Shown: piece after piece, positions 8,157 through 17,871 of the stretch | Layout: every line of letters starts with the position of its first letter | Numbering within the stretch: the stretch's first letter is position 1 | Source: a virus | Strand: one strand, 5' to 3' | Virus record (IMG/VR): IMGVR_UViG_3300030098_003990 | Location: 8,398 to 42,792 of that record | Length of the DNA: 34,395 nucleotides | The notes under the pieces: model-generated | What the model was told of the DNA's origin: nothing | The model's input: only the letters and a program-made list of their open reading frames with translations | Database searches by the model: none | Translations under genes and position numbers: made by a program

Positions 8157-8348
8157 ATGGAAATAAAAAGAGTAAAAGCTCACGTTATAGAAAAAGTAAA
8201 AAATAAGAGAACTGGTAAAGAATATAAAGATAAAGCAGAATTTGATGCTGATGTAGCTGATCCAGGTACAGACACTACAGCTGCAGATTTTCAACAAGAT
8301 TTGATAATCACGCCAGCTTCTGTGGGTGGTAAAAGCGATACTAAATGA
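8157..8348 (+). CDS. Small protein of unknown function
   Basis: This 63-residue protein starts 1 nt after the upstream stop and overlaps the next start by 4 nt (ATGA). The N-terminus is basic (MEIKRVKAHVIEKVKNKRTGK), followed by EYKDKAEFDADVADPGTDT and an aliphatic tail. The basic-then-acidic layout resembles small marine phage proteins seen near structural genes. No domain is recognised. Confidence 0.6.
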   Translation: MEIKRVKAHVIEKVKNKRTGKEYKDKAEFDADVADPGTDTTAADFQQDLIITPASVGGKSDTK

Positions 8349-9280
8349 ATCCTCTAGGAGGAACTGAGATTCAATATGAGCTTCTGTATAAATATGTAGA
8401 CAACAATCTACTAGACAATTTTCAAATTACTACTTCAGTTCCAGAAAAGATACCTCTTAGTAAAGACAAAATAAATATACTTTGGCAACAAAATTCTTAT
8501 GATCAACCTAATCTAATAGATTGGTTTTCTAATAAAGATAATCATAAAAAGTATGATTATTATATTTTTAATTCTCACTGGTGTTACGAAAAATTTAGAA
8601 TGAGATTTAAAGTTCCTACCGATAGATGCACAGTTATAAAAAATGCCGTTGAACCATTTCCAAATAAAAAATTTGAGAGAAAAAACAAATTAAGAATGAT
8701 TTACCACTCTACACCATGGAGGGGTTTAAATATTTTATTAGGTGCAATGCAACTTATTAAAAGTAAAGATATAGAGCTAGATGTCTACTCAAGCACTCAA
8801 ATATATGGTGATCAATTTAAAAAAGATAATGATGATCAATATAAAGAATTATATGATCAAGCAAAGTCATTACCTAATGTAAACTATATTGGTTACGTAA
8901 GTAACGATAAGATTAGAAAAAAATTACCTGATTATGATGTGTATTGCTTTCCTAGTATATGGGAAGAAACTTCATGTATATCTGCTATAGAGTCTTTAGC
9001 TGCAGGTCTACATATGATAACTACCAATTATGGTGCATTATTTGAAACGTGTTCTGAGTGGCCAGTGTATATAAATTATACTGAAAATTACAAACAGCTT
9101 GCACAATTATTTGCGTTTTCTATTGATGAGGTTAACTCTTATTTATATAAAGGATCTGTTCCTGAATTTTTAAAGAGTCAACAACAATTCTTTAATAAGT
9201 TTTATTCTTGGGAAAGAAGAAAAGGAGAATGGACTAATTTTTTACAAGGACTACTACATGAAAAGCGATCCAAATTCTAA
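8345..9280 (+). CDS. Glycosyltransferase, GT-B fold (family 4-like)
   Basis: The 311-residue protein has the C-terminal nucleotide-sugar-binding half of a GT-B glycosyltransferase. MIYHSTPWRGLNILLGAM begins the second Rossmann domain. PDYDVYCFPSIWEETSCISAIESLAAG holds the EX7E motif (Glu208 and Glu216) that contacts the sugar nucleotide. HMITTNYGALFET follows as usual for the family. The N-terminal half is short and opens with NPLGGTEIQYELL, which resembles the GGxE acceptor loop of family 4 enzymes. The donor and acceptor are unknown; modification of virion proteins or host glycans are both possible. It overlaps the next glycosyltransferase gene by 23 nt. Confidence 0.85.
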   Translation: MNPLGGTEIQYELLYKYVDNNLLDNFQITTSVPEKIPLSKDKINILWQQNSYDQPNLIDWFSNKDNHKKYDYYIFNSHWCYEKFRMRFKVPTDRCTVIKNAVEPFPNKKFERKNKLRMIYHSTPWRGLNILLGAMQLIKSKDIELDVYSSTQIYGDQFKKDNDDQYKELYDQAKSLPNVNYIGYVSNDKIRKKLPDYDVYCFPSIWEETSCISAIESLAAGLHMITTNYGALFETCSEWPVYINYTENYKQLAQLFAFSIDEVNSYLYKGSVPEFLKSQQQFFNKFYSWERRKGEWTNFLQGLLHEKRSKF

Positions 9281-10076
9281 AGCTCTTTGGTTTAATAAAG
9301 ATAGTGAGAAAGAGAAGTTAAATGAACACAGTATATTTGTAGCCACACCTGTACATTCAGAGGTTAGTATACACTATACACAGTCATTACTTGAGTTACA
9401 AAAGTTGGCTATCAAGAAAAAAACAAAAATAGTATTTCAACTCTATAAATCATCATTAGTGACACAAGGCAGAAACCTATGTGTGTCTGCTTTTTTACGA
9501 AGTGGCATGAGTCATCTATTGTTTATTGACTCAGATATTGGATTTAAACCTCAAAGTGCTTTTAGATTACTCGATGCAAAAAAAGATGTTATATCTGTGC
9601 CCTATGCATTGAAAGACATGTGTTGGGACAAAGCATTATATATGATTAAAAATAATAAAATTAAAACTGTTGAAGATTTAAAATATAAATCTTTATATAG
9701 ATATCCTTTTAAGGTGGCTAATCCAGAGAGTATAGAGGTTAAAAATGGAGCTATTGAGGTGACCCACTCACCCACAGGTTTCATGATGATCAAAAGGTCT
9801 GTATTTGATAAAATGATTGAGAAGTATCCGAATTTTGAAATCGTGCAAGACAATGTAATAAATGGCAAGAACGAAAGAGTAAAGCATTTTTATAATTTTT
9901 TTGACACTCTACATGACCCAGAAACTAAAACTTACTTAGGTGAGGATTTTGCCTTTTGTAAAAGGTGGAGAGATATAGGTGGTAAATGCTATTGTTTGGT
10001 TAATGATTACATTTCACATGTTGGTGAGCACCAGTATACAGCATGCTTTGCCGATGAGTTGATAAAAGAATTCTAA
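9258..10076 (+). CDS. Glycosyltransferase-like protein, GT-A fold
   Basis: The 272-residue protein has SIFVATPVHSEVSIHY as a first strand, VTQGRNLCVSAFLRSG, then LLFIDSDIGF with a DxD metal-binding motif (Asp91, Asp93), and PTGFMMIKRSVFDKM. Near the C-terminus, YLGEDFAFCKRWRDIGGKCY contains the conserved acidic ED of GT-A enzymes. This pattern fits a family 2-like glycosyltransferase widely seen in marine phages. It starts within the end of the GT-B gene, so the two are probably co-expressed and may act on the same acceptor. The substrate is unknown. Confidence 0.8.
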   Translation: MKSDPNSKALWFNKDSEKEKLNEHSIFVATPVHSEVSIHYTQSLLELQKLAIKKKTKIVFQLYKSSLVTQGRNLCVSAFLRSGMSHLLFIDSDIGFKPQSAFRLLDAKKDVISVPYALKDMCWDKALYMIKNNKIKTVEDLKYKSLYRYPFKVANPESIEVKNGAIEVTHSPTGFMMIKRSVFDKMIEKYPNFEIVQDNVINGKNERVKHFYNFFDTLHDPETKTYLGEDFAFCKRWRDIGGKCYCLVNDYISHVGEHQYTACFADELIKEF

Positions 10077-10122
10077 AGTGTTAAGATTTCTAGATTAGCT
10101 AAAAATGAGGATTTTTTGACAT

Positions 10123-11220
10123 ATGTTACAGTTTTTACCTTACGCACTAGCAGCATACGGAGGATATAAAGGATACAGAGCATCTAAAGATGCTGGTGGT
10201 TCTGGTCTTCAAGCATTATTAGCTGGAGCTACAGGAGCAGCGGCTGGATATTATGGTGGTAAAGGTGTTTTATCTGGAGGATCAGCAATGAACATACCTG
10301 GTTTTACTACAGCACAACAAAGCTTTACTCCATTTACATCATTAGGACCAATACAAAGTTTAGGACAATCAATTCCTGCTTTGAATATTGCTCAAACCTC
10401 AGATGGCTTTGGCATGGGTGATGAAGTTGCAAGACAAACCTACTCTCAACAATTATCAGGTATACAAGCAGCACAAAAAGCTGCAGCGGCAGCAGGAGGA
10501 ACGGGTGGACCAGGAGGGACACCGGCCGACATGAATGCATTACAAAAATTATTATTTAGACAAAGATTAACTAAGCAAGGAGATTTCACAGGCGAAATGG
10601 AATTTAGTCCTGGTAAAGTTGCAGCAGCAATCGCAGCTGGCACATATTTGAGTGGTGCCTTTGAACCAAAACCACAAGATGTTTACACACCAACTTACAA
10701 CTTAGCTGTAGCAGAATTACAAAAACAAAGAGGCGGCTTTAAATATATAGATGCTGTCACTGGTGAAGAAAAAGTTTTTGATCAACCGTATATACCAGAA
10801 AAAGATAGAAATCCTCAATTTGTTTCAGGACCATACGAATTATCAAAAAGCACTTTCCATACAGGTGGCTTAGCTACTATACCTAGATTTAACCAAGGGG
10901 GTGTAAATTTTTTACCTAGCAAAGTTACTCATGACGAAAACGATTCTAACAATTATGTTAGAGCACAAGGATACGTTGAAGACGGATCCGGCACAGGAGA
11001 TAAAGACAAGGATACAATGTTAGCTCAATTAGCAGACGGTGAGTTTGTAACAAGAGCAGATGGAGTATTAGGAGCAGGAATCATAGCAGGTGCGAATCCA
11101 GAGAGTTTCAAAGACATGCGTGAAAAAGGTGCCTCATACTTCTATGAACAACAAAAACGATACAAAAGAGTTTTTGATTTATTACAAGGAAGTAGAGATG
11201 CAAAAGCAAAAGCTAATTAA
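10123..11220 (+). CDS. Virion/internal protein with small hydrophobic N-terminus
   Basis: The 365-residue protein starts with a short hydrophobic stretch (LQFLPYALAAYGGYKGY) and a Gly/Ala-rich helix. The C-terminus has a recognisable phage segment: DTMLAQLADGEFVTRADGVLGAG, GANPESFKDMREKGASYFYEQQKRYKRVFDLL. LADGEFV followed by a GAG turn is widespread in tail or internal virion proteins of marine phages. GGLATIPRFNQGGVN precedes it. I infer an internal or tail-associated virion protein and do not assign a precise role. It overlaps the next gene by 23 nt. Confidence 0.72.
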   Translation: MLQFLPYALAAYGGYKGYRASKDAGGSGLQALLAGATGAAAGYYGGKGVLSGGSAMNIPGFTTAQQSFTPFTSLGPIQSLGQSIPALNIAQTSDGFGMGDEVARQTYSQQLSGIQAAQKAAAAAGGTGGPGGTPADMNALQKLLFRQRLTKQGDFTGEMEFSPGKVAAAIAAGTYLSGAFEPKPQDVYTPTYNLAVAELQKQRGGFKYIDAVTGEEKVFDQPYIPEKDRNPQFVSGPYELSKSTFHTGGLATIPRFNQGGVNFLPSKVTHDENDSNNYVRAQGYVEDGSGTGDKDKDTMLAQLADGEFVTRADGVLGAGIIAGANPESFKDMREKGASYFYEQQKRYKRVFDLLQGSRDAKAKAN

Positions 11221-11653
11221 ACCTAAAATAGATATTTTATCTGTTGAACCACAATACGTAGATAAGTTTTGGCCATTATGTGATTTTATGATAACTGAGG
11301 CTCTACATTATTCTGGCGGTTTTGCATCAGCACATCATATCAAAGACTTACTTAAAAAAGATGAAGCTCAATTATTTTTGGCTTTTGGTAGCGATGAAGA
11401 GGAACTTAATCAAGTTTTTGCACTGATGGTAACAAGAATAGCTGCTTTACCTAATTTTAGTCAGTTAGAAGCAATAATTACAACGGGCAAAAAAAGATAT
11501 TTATGGGAAGACAAACTAGTGTCAACGGTTTCTAGATTTGCTAAACTAAATAATTGTAAAAAACTATCTTTTTGGTGTCGTCCAGGTTGGGCTAGAGTAT
11601 CAAAAAAATGGGGATGGAAAATTAGACATATACAAATGGAGAAAGATTTATAA
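11198..11653 (+). CDS. 151-residue phage protein, possible GNAT-like fold
   Basis: I chose ATG 11198 (MQKQKLIKPKIDIL), after AAGGAAGTAGAG, rather than the longer frame from 11090, which would overlap the upstream gene by 131 nt. The protein has PQYVDKFWPLCDFMITEAL, QLFLAFG, VFALMVTRIAALPNFSQLEAI and a C-terminal KLSFWCRPGWARVSKKWGWK. Strand-helix order and the aromatic C-terminus recall acetyltransferase-like virion proteins such as T7 gp13 (family knowledge), but the acetyl-CoA loop is not evident. It lies inside the virion-protein block, so a head or ejection role is plausible. The stop overlaps the next ATG. Confidence 0.65.
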   Translation: MQKQKLIKPKIDILSVEPQYVDKFWPLCDFMITEALHYSGGFASAHHIKDLLKKDEAQLFLAFGSDEEELNQVFALMVTRIAALPNFSQLEAIITTGKKRYLWEDKLVSTVSRFAKLNNCKKLSFWCRPGWARVSKKWGWKIRHIQMEKDL

Positions 11654-12483
11654 TGGGATCAATAGTAAGTAGTATTTTTGGAGGTGGATCAAGATCAGCA
11701 CCTGCACCGTCACCATCAGGCGGAAATACATTTAATACATCAGTAATTAGAGAAGCACCTGGAATAGAGGAGAGAAAAATTGAATTAATGGATCTGGCAA
11801 GAGCTGCAGCCGGACAACCAGTATCAATTCCTTCAATAGGTGTTGCTCCATTTTCACAATTAGAACAAACAGGATTCACACAAGCTGGTCAGACAGGAAC
11901 TGGATTACAACAGTTACTCGCAGCTCAAACACCAAACATCGCACAGTTTCAAAATCCTTTTCAAGCTCAAGTCATTGATGAAATAAATAGACAAGCAGCG
12001 CAAGCGCAGAATAGATTATCAGCACAAGCAGTTCGAATGGGAGGTTTTGGTGGTGGTAGAGAAGGTGTAGCACAAGCAGAATTAGAAAGAGCAAGATTAG
12101 GCCAAGTAGGTTTAGCACAGGCTCAAGGTTTTGATACTGCATTAAGAGCAGCTCAACAGCAACAACAAACTTTAGGTAATTTAGGTGTAGCCTTACAAAG
12201 ACAACAACAAGGTGATATTTCACAATTGCTACAAGCAGGTGGTTTACAAAGACAATTAGCTCAACAAACTTTAGATGCCGCAAGACAATCACAATTACAG
12301 CAATCGTTTGAACCATTCCAAAGAGCAGAATTTTTGTCAAATATTTATGCAGCAGGACCAAAATCGCAATCAACAATTGCAGCAGCGACACAGCCACAGA
12401 CGAGTCCACTAGCTCAATCAATAGGAGCAGGTTTAGGAGCGTTTACAGCTTTCCAAGGTTTTGGCAATAACCCAGGAAGGTAA
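11653..12483 (+). CDS. Gln/Ala-rich internal virion or ejection-type protein
   Basis: The 276-residue protein is rich in Gln and Ala. It has a Gly/Ser/Pro-rich N-terminus (MGSIVSSIFGGGSR), then long amphipathic helices (NPFQAQVIDEINRQAAQAQN, then a GGFGGGREGVAQAELE turn, then AQQQQQTLGNLGVALQRQQQ). NPFQxxVIDEI followed by a glycine hinge is a common layout in marine phage internal virion proteins. It is predicted to be helical and could be part of the ejected core, as in P22 or T7 DNA-transfer proteins (inference). It starts in the stop of the gene before it, and the next gene starts 1 nt after its stop. Confidence 0.7.
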   Translation: MGSIVSSIFGGGSRSAPAPSPSGGNTFNTSVIREAPGIEERKIELMDLARAAAGQPVSIPSIGVAPFSQLEQTGFTQAGQTGTGLQQLLAAQTPNIAQFQNPFQAQVIDEINRQAAQAQNRLSAQAVRMGGFGGGREGVAQAELERARLGQVGLAQAQGFDTALRAAQQQQQTLGNLGVALQRQQQGDISQLLQAGGLQRQLAQQTLDAARQSQLQQSFEPFQRAEFLSNIYAAGPKSQSTIAAATQPQTSPLAQSIGAGLGAFTAFQGFGNNPGR

Positions 12484-12484
12484 C

Positions 12485-14614
12485 ATGGCATTAAATGATG
12501 TATTAAACAGACCTTTGTTTAGACAACAAGCTTTGAAAAAAGGTGCGTTGAAACCAATACATGCACAGACAGGCATAATGGTTGGTCCACCAGTCATGGG
12601 TAGTACAAACCCAATAAATCCTAGAACACAAGTGCCTGCTTTACGTCCTAATATTTTTAGAAGAGCTGTTGGAGATATAAAAGCATTTGCTCAAAGACCT
12701 GGACAATTTTTTACAACAAGACCAAATAGATTTACTCCTGGTGTTGGGACAGCTGGATTAATTGCAACAGGGGGTTTGGCTCCAATTGTAGGAATGGGTA
12801 GAAGAAAATTAGGAATAAGTGATGAAAGTGCTTTTGCACCATTGATTGATTATGGTATTGGTGGTTTATTATCTTTAAACCCATTCTTTAGAGCTGCTGG
12901 TATGGCAGCACAAGTAGGGAGAGCTGGATTAGGTGCTTTAGATTATGTAAGAAATCAACCTATTGGGACAACAAGACAAGCTATTTTTCCACAAGATATA
13001 GGAACTCCATTAGGATTATTTGATCCAATAGATCCATCTAAACCTAGAGGTAGAGGTGCTCGTAAAAGAATAATGGAGGAAAGAAAAAAATTAGCTGAGG
13101 CAGCACAAGGTGAAGGATCAGAAGTAGCTTTAACAGGAGACGTAAAACCTGACGCTTTAGTGGCTCAAGGCAAACAAGAATTAGGAACAGGTCAAAACAA
13201 AACTAATGTTATTGATATTACGAAAGTTGCATCTGGTGATGCATCTGCTCCAGCAGGTACAATTGGTAATTTAGCTAATTTAACACAAGGTCCAACACCT
13301 TTAAAATTAGGTGAGATAGAAAGTAAACCAGATACTCCAGTAGTAGAAAAGAAAACCACAGCAGGTAAAGCAGACGTAAAATTACAACAAGATACAAACG
13401 CTTTAGATGATGACTTTAAAAAAACAATAGCCAAGGCAAGATTAATTAAAGAAGAATTGATGCAAGGCCAAACATCGAATGCAAAATTAGTATTCATGGC
13501 AAATTTAGCTCAAGGTTTATTAACTGGCACTACAAGAAAACAAGGTGTAGGTGGAGCTTTAGAAGTATTTGGTAATGCCATCGGGCCTGCAACAACAAAC
13601 TATGCAACAATGAAACTTAAAGAAAACGAATTAGAAAATAATTTGATGGGTGATGCTTTAGAACTTGTTAGTGAAGAAAACAAATCAAGAAATGAGGCAT
13701 CTGCATTACCTAAAATAAAACAATTTGGTGTCATTCAAGTACAAGATGCCAACAACCAAGCAAGAAATATCGTAGGTGTTCAATATGAAAATGGTACATT
13801 TGGTGTAGCTACAGGTCAGTTTGATCAATTTGGTAGAGAAATTTTTGCACCAGTGCCTGCGGGTTCTGTTAACAAATTCATTGAACACTCTAAAGGCCAA
13901 GGAGAAAGAGATAAAACTATAAGAGATCTTTCAGGTAAATACAAAGCGTACCAAATAGGTTTAGCTTCAATAAATATTCTAAAAAGCGATGATGTTACTG
14001 GAGGTCCAGTTGGAAGAATAAATTTAGTAAGTAAACGTTTAGGTGATGCTTTAAATGATTTTGGTATTGGTTTCTTAGGAAGAGACGAAGGTAAAAAGAA
14101 AATTGCAGAATTAAAAGATCAATACATACAACAATACATGGAAGATAATGATGTAGATGAAGATGTAGCAAGAAAAGTTTTTGAAGATACATTTGGTAAA
14201 GGTGATTCTTATCTCAAAAAAACCTTAAAACAATTAGGTGCTTTTAAAGGCACAGGTGCTGATCTTGAACAATTAGCCATTAATGAAACAATTTTAACTT
14301 ACGCATTAGCAAACTCATTAAAGTCTAAAGATAGATTAACACAAAAAGATATTCAAATGGCAGCTAAACTTGTAAATGTATTCCCACTATTAAGAGGTGA
14401 AAAATCTGTTATAGAGGCTTTAGAAGCAGTTAATAATACTTTGATTAAGGACATACAAGCAGCAGAGTTTGATTATATTAATGCCTTTGGTGGTGATAAC
14501 AGAACAATTGATAACTATAGAAAAAGATATGGTATTGCTATAACTGGGCAAGCTCCTACGATTGCAAACCCCTATGCTGATAAAAGCACAAAAGATTTAT
14601 TGAAGGACTATTAA
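12485..14614 (+). CDS. Large internal virion-type protein
   Basis: I chose ATG 12485 (MALNDVLNRPLFRQQ), which follows GGAAGG at 4 nt, over the in-frame ATG at 12461 that overlaps the previous gene. The 709-residue product has a Gly-rich, weakly hydrophobic region near residues 85-160 (GVGTAGLIATGG, GIGGLLSLNPFFRAAGMAAQ) and long charged helices in the C-terminal half. No enzymatic motif is seen. Position between a Gln/Ala-rich protein and a 1019-residue protein suggests a head or tail internal component; this is inference. The stop overlaps the next ATG. Confidence 0.7.
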   Translation: MALNDVLNRPLFRQQALKKGALKPIHAQTGIMVGPPVMGSTNPINPRTQVPALRPNIFRRAVGDIKAFAQRPGQFFTTRPNRFTPGVGTAGLIATGGLAPIVGMGRRKLGISDESAFAPLIDYGIGGLLSLNPFFRAAGMAAQVGRAGLGALDYVRNQPIGTTRQAIFPQDIGTPLGLFDPIDPSKPRGRGARKRIMEERKKLAEAAQGEGSEVALTGDVKPDALVAQGKQELGTGQNKTNVIDITKVASGDASAPAGTIGNLANLTQGPTPLKLGEIESKPDTPVVEKKTTAGKADVKLQQDTNALDDDFKKTIAKARLIKEELMQGQTSNAKLVFMANLAQGLLTGTTRKQGVGGALEVFGNAIGPATTNYATMKLKENELENNLMGDALELVSEENKSRNEASALPKIKQFGVIQVQDANNQARNIVGVQYENGTFGVATGQFDQFGREIFAPVPAGSVNKFIEHSKGQGERDKTIRDLSGKYKAYQIGLASINILKSDDVTGGPVGRINLVSKRLGDALNDFGIGFLGRDEGKKKIAELKDQYIQQYMEDNDVDEDVARKVFEDTFGKGDSYLKKTLKQLGAFKGTGADLEQLAINETILTYALANSLKSKDRLTQKDIQMAAKLVNVFPLLRGEKSVIEALEAVNNTLIKDIQAAEFDYINAFGGDNRTIDNYRKRYGIAITGQAPTIANPYADKSTKDLLKDY

Positions 14615-17600
14615 TGGCTACTTTAGAACAATTACAAAAACAATTAGATGATAGAACATTGGTCCCCTCAGAGCTAACGAGAAAACAAAGAGATATTATA
14701 GACACACTCATTGAGCGTGGAGATCTAAAAGGACCTACGACAGGCATGATACAAGCTGAGAGAGATAAAGTTGCATCCGATATAGCTGATGAAAGAACAT
14801 TTACAAAAGATCCATTAAAAGCAGGCACAGGTGTTGGTCAGCCTACTTATGAATTAGTTGGAGATGTAGCTGGTAGTATTTATCCTTATGTTGCAATGCG
14901 AAAAAAAGTTTTTGGTGCAGCAAAAAGTGGCAACCTTTGGCAAAAAGGACCAGGTAAACTTTTACAATCAGCTACTAAAGTTGCAGATAGATTGCCAGGT
15001 AGATTTAAATTATTTGGTGGTGCATTAAAATTATTGGCAAGAGTGGGTGATGTACCAGGTAAAGTTTTACAAAGTCCTTTAGGTAGAGCAGAAGTTTATT
15101 CTGTATTAGGTGGGACTGCAGGAGCGGGAGCTGGTGCTGTGACTTACGATTTATTGAATGAAACAGCAGGCACACAAATAGCATCTGCATTAGGTGACGA
15201 CTTATCAGAAATACCACCTGGAGAAGTAGATAGAAATACTTTAACTAATGCTGGTGTTGCAATGAAGAATGCATTGTATTGGAATGCAGGAGCCGCAGCT
15301 TTAACACCTTTTATATTTGGTCCAATAGGTAAACTAGGAAGAAAATTATTTGGAACAACAGGTAAAGAACAAAAAGAATTAGCACAATTTGCAAGAGATA
15401 AAGGTTTACCAATACCTTTGCTTTCAGCAATGAAACAAGATGTAGGTCCATTGGGTAACATTGGTAAAACATATTTTAAAACTGTTGGTGTGTTTCCATT
15501 TGTTTCTGCAATTGGTAGAGATGCTTTACAAGGTGCTGAACAAGCAGCAGGTAAAGTATTTTTAAATGATGTAACAAATTATGCGCCTTTGATGAAGACA
15601 AGTGTATTATCATCATCAGTTTACAAACAAGTAAATAAAGTTTTTCAAGATAATGTAGATTTAATTGCATCTAAGTATGGTGCTTTTGATGCATTATCAG
15701 ATGCTGTAGGTAATCCATCTATAATAAAATTAAATAAAACACAAGCTGCCGCAAAAGAGTTTATGGAAAGATTTAAAAATGAATATCCTGGTTTTGCAAG
15801 GTACTCTGAAGGAATGGATATTCCATTAAAAGATATTGACAAGATTTTAACAAACGCATCTGACCCAATTAATTCATTTATGAAAGCTATGATTGCCATA
15901 GAAGATAATTTAATTTCACCAAAACAATACAAAGGTGTTATGACGATGTTAGGTAGAGCGATAGAGGGAACAGGATATCAAACATTAAAAAGAGAAATGT
16001 TTGTAATGAGAGAAGCATTAGAAAATGATTTTGCCGATTTTGGTTCAAATATAAATAAAGCTGCTTTGTTAGCAGACGAAGGTGTCAAAGCACAATATGA
16101 TAGAATTGCAAAATTAAGTGGACAAGATTTAGCTGATCAATATATAAATAATTCTATCAAAGCTGCGGAGGAATTAAGAGACAAATTATTAGATGCTAAC
16201 AAAACATATTCGTCTATTCTTGGTTTTTATCAAAGAGCTAAAGTTCCACAATTAATTAAAAAGTTTGACAGATCTGCGTTTACCTCTCAATCTTTACAAG
16301 GTTTCTATGGAAAAGAAGCCGTCTTTAGAGATCAATTATTTGAGACATTAGAAAGAGATGTATTTCAAAGTAATTCACCAAAAGCTTTAGAACAATTTTC
16401 AAAATTAGTTGGTGCCGAGGGATCTGCTGAACTTGGTATTAAAGCAACAGAGGGTGGTAAAGCATTATTAAAAGCTGCGAAAGCAAGATACTTATTCAAT
16501 ACTTTTTTAGATTCATTTGATTCTTCTACAGCACCACAAGCACAATCTATTTTTAAAAACGTAGCTGATGAAATGTTACCAGGTCAATACATGCAAGACT
16601 CTATGGAGATACTTACAAGACAAGGAAGAGAAGATCTTGGTGATTTTTCCATTTCTAAAGTTATGAAAGAGAATGGTATCTATGATGTTAAAGATATTAG
16701 ATTTAGTCCTAATGATTTTGCTCAATTTAACATTAATAAATTTTTAAATAAACTTGGGATAGGTGAAGCTACAGAAGAATTAGGTAGAGCTAAGATGACA
16801 CAAATGCTTGGTAAAGATGGAGCCAACGAATTTTTTGGATTTACTAATTATATGAAAGCAATTTCTGATGTTCCTTTATCAGACACTTCTACATTTTTAC
16901 AAAGAAGATTAACTCTATCAGGTGGTAGAGGTATCATAGGTGGTTTGGTCATGGGTGGATCTTTTATGGCTAATCCCTTAGCACCAGCTGTTTTAATTTT
17001 ATTAGCAAGAAGAGCAGGACAAATTCTTTCTGATCCTGTCGCTTTAAGATATATGAATGATGCTTTATTACCTGAAGAACAAATTAAATTATTAAGAGGT
17101 GGTAAATTAGGAAGAGGTACACCAAGAGCTTTATTCCCAGGAAGAGATTATTTTACAGGTAGATCTATCAATCCTAGAATTACAAGACTAGGTCTTACAC
17201 AAAAACGTGAAGCATTTGCTAGATTACTGAATTATTTAAATGAAGAGGATAAAGATATTCCAACTGTTAAAGCAGATGAAATTAATCAAGAGGATATTAC
17301 AAATAGATTATTAAGTTTAGATTATAGTGTTCCACAACCTAGATACGATGACAAAACTCTACCAAAAGAAACTGTTGAATCTATGTTTGTACAACAATTT
17401 ACAAACACTTCAGGTAACGTAGATCTTGATAATGAAATGGCATCAGTTATAAAAGGCACAGTGCAAAATGAAGAGGCAACATTAGTAGATGAAGTTGCAA
17501 GAGATGAAGATGCAGACAGACAAGCTGTTACAGGTGATCTTGAATTACAACCAATAACAACAACACCACAGACACCGGTCACCGGACAACAGACAGCACA

Positions 17601-17673
17601 ACAAATACAAACACTATTTCCTTTTGATACAACCTCGGCTGCAATAGCTCAAAGGAGACAAGGTCGTGGCTAA
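14614..17673 (+). CDS. Very large internal/ejection-type virion protein
   Basis: At 1019 residues this is the longest gene in the window. It has Gly/Ala-rich, membrane-compatible segments near residues 165-180 (GGTAGAGAGAV) and 770-800 (GGRGIIGGLVMGG, ANPLAPAVLILLARRAG), separated by long charged helices. The C-terminus is Thr/Gln-rich. Large helical proteins with such segments are typical ejected core proteins, comparable in size and layout to T7 gp16 or P22 ejection proteins, but I see no lytic transglycosylase motif. A role in DNA delivery across the cell envelope is inferred. It overlaps the holin-like gene by 8 nt. Confidence 0.72.
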   Translation: MATLEQLQKQLDDRTLVPSELTRKQRDIIDTLIERGDLKGPTTGMIQAERDKVASDIADERTFTKDPLKAGTGVGQPTYELVGDVAGSIYPYVAMRKKVFGAAKSGNLWQKGPGKLLQSATKVADRLPGRFKLFGGALKLLARVGDVPGKVLQSPLGRAEVYSVLGGTAGAGAGAVTYDLLNETAGTQIASALGDDLSEIPPGEVDRNTLTNAGVAMKNALYWNAGAAALTPFIFGPIGKLGRKLFGTTGKEQKELAQFARDKGLPIPLLSAMKQDVGPLGNIGKTYFKTVGVFPFVSAIGRDALQGAEQAAGKVFLNDVTNYAPLMKTSVLSSSVYKQVNKVFQDNVDLIASKYGAFDALSDAVGNPSIIKLNKTQAAAKEFMERFKNEYPGFARYSEGMDIPLKDIDKILTNASDPINSFMKAMIAIEDNLISPKQYKGVMTMLGRAIEGTGYQTLKREMFVMREALENDFADFGSNINKAALLADEGVKAQYDRIAKLSGQDLADQYINNSIKAAEELRDKLLDANKTYSSILGFYQRAKVPQLIKKFDRSAFTSQSLQGFYGKEAVFRDQLFETLERDVFQSNSPKALEQFSKLVGAEGSAELGIKATEGGKALLKAAKARYLFNTFLDSFDSSTAPQAQSIFKNVADEMLPGQYMQDSMEILTRQGREDLGDFSISKVMKENGIYDVKDIRFSPNDFAQFNINKFLNKLGIGEATEELGRAKMTQMLGKDGANEFFGFTNYMKAISDVPLSDTSTFLQRRLTLSGGRGIIGGLVMGGSFMANPLAPAVLILLARRAGQILSDPVALRYMNDALLPEEQIKLLRGGKLGRGTPRALFPGRDYFTGRSINPRITRLGLTQKREAFARLLNYLNEEDKDIPTVKADEINQEDITNRLLSLDYSVPQPRYDDKTLPKETVESMFVQQFTNTSGNVDLDNEMASVIKGTVQNEEATLVDEVARDEDADRQAVTGDLELQPITTTPQTPVTGQQTAQQIQTLFPFDTTSAAIAQRRQGRG

Positions 17674-17866
17674 CGGTAAAGAACCAAAAACTACAGGCGA
17701 ACATATCATGGCTTTGTACGGTCATATTTCTGGTCTTAAAAAACAACAAGATCACATGCATAAAGGCCTTGATGATGTAAGGCAAAAAGTAAATTGGTTC
17801 TTTGTTGCATTAGTTGCTGGTATGGGTGCAATTATTTTGACTTTAGTTAATTTATTAGCTACTTAA
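17666..17866 (+). CDS. Small membrane protein, XhlA/holin-like
   Basis: The start is GTG 17666, after AAAGGAG at a reasonable distance. The 66-residue protein has a soluble helical N-terminus (TTGEHIMALYGHISGLKKQQ, then DHMHKGLDDVRQKV) and one C-terminal membrane segment (WFFVALVAGMGAIILTLVNLLAT). This layout, a short coiled helix followed by one terminal membrane helix, is that of XhlA-type haemolysin/holin-associated proteins of phages. It may take part in lysis, but no endolysin is seen next to it, so this is tentative. It lies at the end of the virion block. Confidence 0.65.
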   Translation: MANGKEPKTTGEHIMALYGHISGLKKQQDHMHKGLDDVRQKVNWFFVALVAGMGAIILTLVNLLAT

Positions 17867-17871
17867 TAGTA

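Noticed and set aside
11090-11197. N-terminal extension of the 151-residue protein
   Set aside because: It would overlap the coding sequence of the upstream virion gene by 131 nt; ATG 11198 has a better upstream site.
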